Shown here in pieces: positions 62,345 through 64,000 of a DNA stretch of 64,000 nt (positions are counted from its first letter, which is position 1; each line of letters starts with the position of its first letter). The stretch spans positions 73,994-137,993 of the forward strand of contig NZ_JADMJO010000025.1 of the NCBI RefSeq assembly GCF_018780385.1, written 5' to 3'. The DNA comes from Hydrogenophaga sp. (GTDB lineage Bacteria; Pseudomonadota; Gammaproteobacteria; Burkholderiales; Burkholderiaceae_C). The notes beneath the pieces were generated by a model, which was given only the letters and a program-made list of their open reading frames with translations, did no database searches and was not told the DNA's origin. The position numbers and the translations under genes are program-made.

Positions 62345-63445
62345 TCAGTCACCCCCAACTGTCGAAAGAGTCCAATGATTGTCGATGTGAACTGTCGTTT
62401 GAGCTCTACGTTTGGAATCACCGGAAACAGTTTGTTCACTTCCTGCTGCCCAAAAACGGCCGCCATCGGCTTGGAGCGCGCAGGCTTCGCGAAGCGCAAT
62501 TCGTTCAACCACAGCGCCTGCTGCATCTGTTCCAATGAGTTCGTGGGCACGTGTGGCACTCAACCAAAATCCACCGCCGTCTCGTGCACAGATATCGCCG
62601 CCATAACCCAGCGAATTGGCCATCGCCGGCGCAGACCTGAGCAGGTACCCATCCCACGTTGCCAGCAAGGGTGCCGAGTTTCGTAGAACTGCATCTTCGT
62701 GTTCTGCTTGCAAAGCGACCCCGAGAATACCGTTGACTTTATCGAACGTCAGGTGCCGAATGCCCAGACGCGGGTCGTCGAGACGCCATTGGCCCAGCAA
62801 TGTGCCGTTCTCCGGATGCAGCGCAACCAGTGAAGAGTCCATGCTGGAGATATCGCGGTGGCTGCGACCCGTTTCGCTGTGGGTACGGATGCCGCCGTTG
62901 GCCACCATCAAAGCACCTGCTGGTACGGCTCCCATCGAGCGAGGCAACACCAGCATGGCGTGAGGGTCCATGCCGTGCGTACGCCACTCGGTCACTTTCT
63001 TGAGGGTCTTTGCGTCGCGCACACCGATGTGACCTTGGGCATCGGCGAGGTCAGTCTCGGTAGTCCAGATGTGACTTCCCTCAGGAGACGTCACAACGTG
63101 TCCGTTGAGTTGCCGGTCATCATTGACCCAGTGCCACAAAGTCTTTCCACTGTTGGGGTACCAGCGCAACAACCAGTCCCCTGGGCGCCGAGCAACCACA
63201 AGCACCGAGCCATCGAGTCCGTTGCACAAGCCATGGGCACGTGTAGGCAACTCTATGCGCTGAAAGATGTGGGTCCCCTCTCTCGTCAGAGCGAGGAAGC
63301 CAACTTCGTGGCGAGCTTCATGCAGCCAACTGGCGAGCAAACGTGTCGATTCAATGTCCTCGTCGTGTGCGGGGCTCAGCGCCGGCAACAGCATCGCACC
63401 AAGCAGCGCAATGGCGTCGCGACGAGTCAGGCGTTCAGTCGCCAT
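62345..63445 (-). CDS. DUF1513 protein, exported
   Basis: A 366-residue protein. The N-terminus is a Tat-type signal (TERLTRRDAIALLGAMLLPA), cleaved near SPAHD. The body is a beta-propeller-like series: ALTREGTHIFQRIELPTRAH, CNGLDGSVLVVARRPGDWLL, GHVVTSPEGSHIWTTETDLA and HGMDPHAMLVLPRSMGAVPA. It matches DUF1513, which occurs with imelysin-type iron proteins. It overlaps the upstream imelysin gene by 11 bases, so both are translated together. Function likely in periplasmic iron handling, by association only. ATG 63445. Confidence 0.85.
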   Translation of the reverse strand: MATERLTRRDAIALLGAMLLPALSPAHDEDIESTRLLASWLHEARHEVGFLALTREGTHIFQRIELPTRAHGLCNGLDGSVLVVARRPGDWLLRWYPNSGKTLWHWVNDDRQLNGHVVTSPEGSHIWTTETDLADAQGHIGVRDAKTLKKVTEWRTHGMDPHAMLVLPRSMGAVPAGALMVANGGIRTHSETGRSHRDISSMDSSLVALHPENGTLLGQWRLDDPRLGIRHLTFDKVNGILGVALQAEHEDAVLRNSAPLLATWDGYLLRSAPAMANSLGYGGDICARDGGGFWLSATRAHELIGTDAAGAVVERIALREACALQADGGRFWAAGSEQTVSGDSKRRAQTTVHIDNHWTLSTVGGD

Positions 63446-64000
63446 CTGAGCTTGAGAATCCGATGCTCACTTCCAGCGCCTGTGCCACTTCTGCCTGCAT
63501 CAGGGCGTTCAATGACTTGAGAGCACCGGCTGCGACTTCCACACTCCTCGCGTCGCTTGGGTCCGCGCGCTGCATTGCTGCATCTGATTGCATCACTCGA
63601 TCACGCCAGCGGTCGGCAAGCGCGAGCTGCCCACGACCACGCAGATAAGTCTCAATCGGCGCCGCTGCCAGACCTGGCACAGGCGCGGAGCCGCCATTGA
63701 CCTGCACTGCGAGCGCTCGCAGTGCAGACCAGCTTGCAATCCACGCAACGCGGGTCTGGCCGCTGTGTGCTCGCGAGAAGTCAGGGGCCGCTTGCCTGGT
63801 CGCCGCCTCGCGCAGAGGCTTTTCAAGGCCAGACCAGCGCAGGCGCTCCAGACCGCCGAGCCACTGATTGATGAACTCGGCGAACGCCTTGGCTGACTCT
63901 TCCCCTTCGGGAGGATCCCTCGTCAAAGTGTCAAATACCGTGCGCAACGATTGCGCTTCTAGCTGAACCTCCTGCGCCGCCAGAAGGGCGTAAGTACAGG
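63435..64000 (-). CDS. Imelysin-family protein, 3' part (runs off window)
   Basis: The reading frame is open to the window edge (incoming CTYALLAAQEVQLEAQ, then LRTVFDTLTRDPP), giving at least 188 residues of the C-terminal part. It is highly helical: EESAKAFAEFINQWLGGLER, LREAATRQAA, RVAWIASWSALRALAVQVN and ADRWRDRVMQSDAAMQ. Helical repeat character and the following DUF1513 gene match imelysin/IrpA-type periplasmic proteins of iron uptake. The N-terminal part with signal peptide lies outside the window. The stop is at 63435. Confidence 0.8.
   Translation of the reverse strand, partial: CTYALLAAQEVQLEAQSLRTVFDTLTRDPPEGEESAKAFAEFINQWLGGLERLRWSGLEKPLREAATRQAAPDFSRAHSGQTRVAWIASWSALRALAVQVNGGSAPVPGLAAAPIETYLRGRGQLALADRWRDRVMQSDAAMQRADPSDARSVEVAAGALKSLNALMQAEVAQALEVSIGFSSSDGD

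Noticed and set aside
1..64000. tRNA or rRNA genes
   Set aside because: I looked for cloverleaf signatures and rRNA-like sequence by eye and saw none; a covariance-model search would be decisive.

Overview
The window looks like a Gram-negative betaproteobacterial replicon of the Burkholderiales, most likely Comamonadaceae (Hydrogenophaga/Acidovorax-like). The pointers are a Bug-type tctDE/porin/tctCBA locus, general porin architecture, ChrB-ChrA, a DUF1513/imelysin pair, and many large PAS hybrid histidine kinases. This taxonomy is inferred from gene content and was not tested by alignment.

Layout. (1) 1-9.5 kb is accessory DNA with small, mostly unrecognised genes: a HAD-like phosphatase, a ribbon-helix-helix protein, an ankyrin protein, an HU-like protein with a basic tail, an actin-like ParM/ParR segregation operon, about 1.5 kb without genes, and a large tyrosine recombinase. 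It resembles the backbone of an integrative element or plasmid. (2) 9.9-25 kb is a dense signalling block. It holds hybrid kinases (9898, 12346, 20839), two REC-first response regulator/kinase fusions (14988, 16146), a NarL-type regulator, a FliA-like sigma factor with no flagellar genes nearby, and a double-receiver protein. The sigma gene and the 974-aa kinase share a long conserved upstream element with fixed internal spacing. (3) 25-29.8 kb: a secreted Cache protein coupled to a chemoreceptor, a GAF protein, an orphan ECF sigma factor, a decayed Crp/Fnr gene and an AT-rich orphan gene. (4) 30.2-34.2 kb: a DUF1326-DUF1326-DUF2182 operon bracketed by remnants of at least four insertion-sequence families. 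(5) 34.3-41.7 kb: a ferric-siderophore/ferric-citrate type uptake locus (TonB receptor, MFS transporter, binding protein, two permeases, ATPase) behind a Fur-like dyad. (6) 42.9-48.2 kb: one 1783-aa CHASE/multi-PAS hybrid kinase. (7) 48.4-55 kb: tctED divergent from porin-tctCBA. (8) 55-58.5 kb: decayed genes (cupin, Crp-like, frameshifted zinc peptidase lipoprotein) and one small lipoprotein. (9) 58.7-62.1 kb: chrBA divergent from a DmeF-like cation exporter around a perfect inverted repeat. (10) 62.3-64 kb: a DUF1513 protein and the 3' part of an imelysin gene running off the window.

How it works together. The recognisable physiology is sensing (at least six kinases, one chemoreceptor, several PAS/GAF/Cache/CHASE sensors) plus import of scarce nutrients (ferric chelates, tricarboxylates) and export of toxic metals or oxyanions (chromate, divalent cations). 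Mobile-element debris and broken regulators cluster at 20, 29-34, 42 and 55-58 kb, so several loci look recently assembled or decaying. I saw no rRNA, tRNA or CRISPR array.
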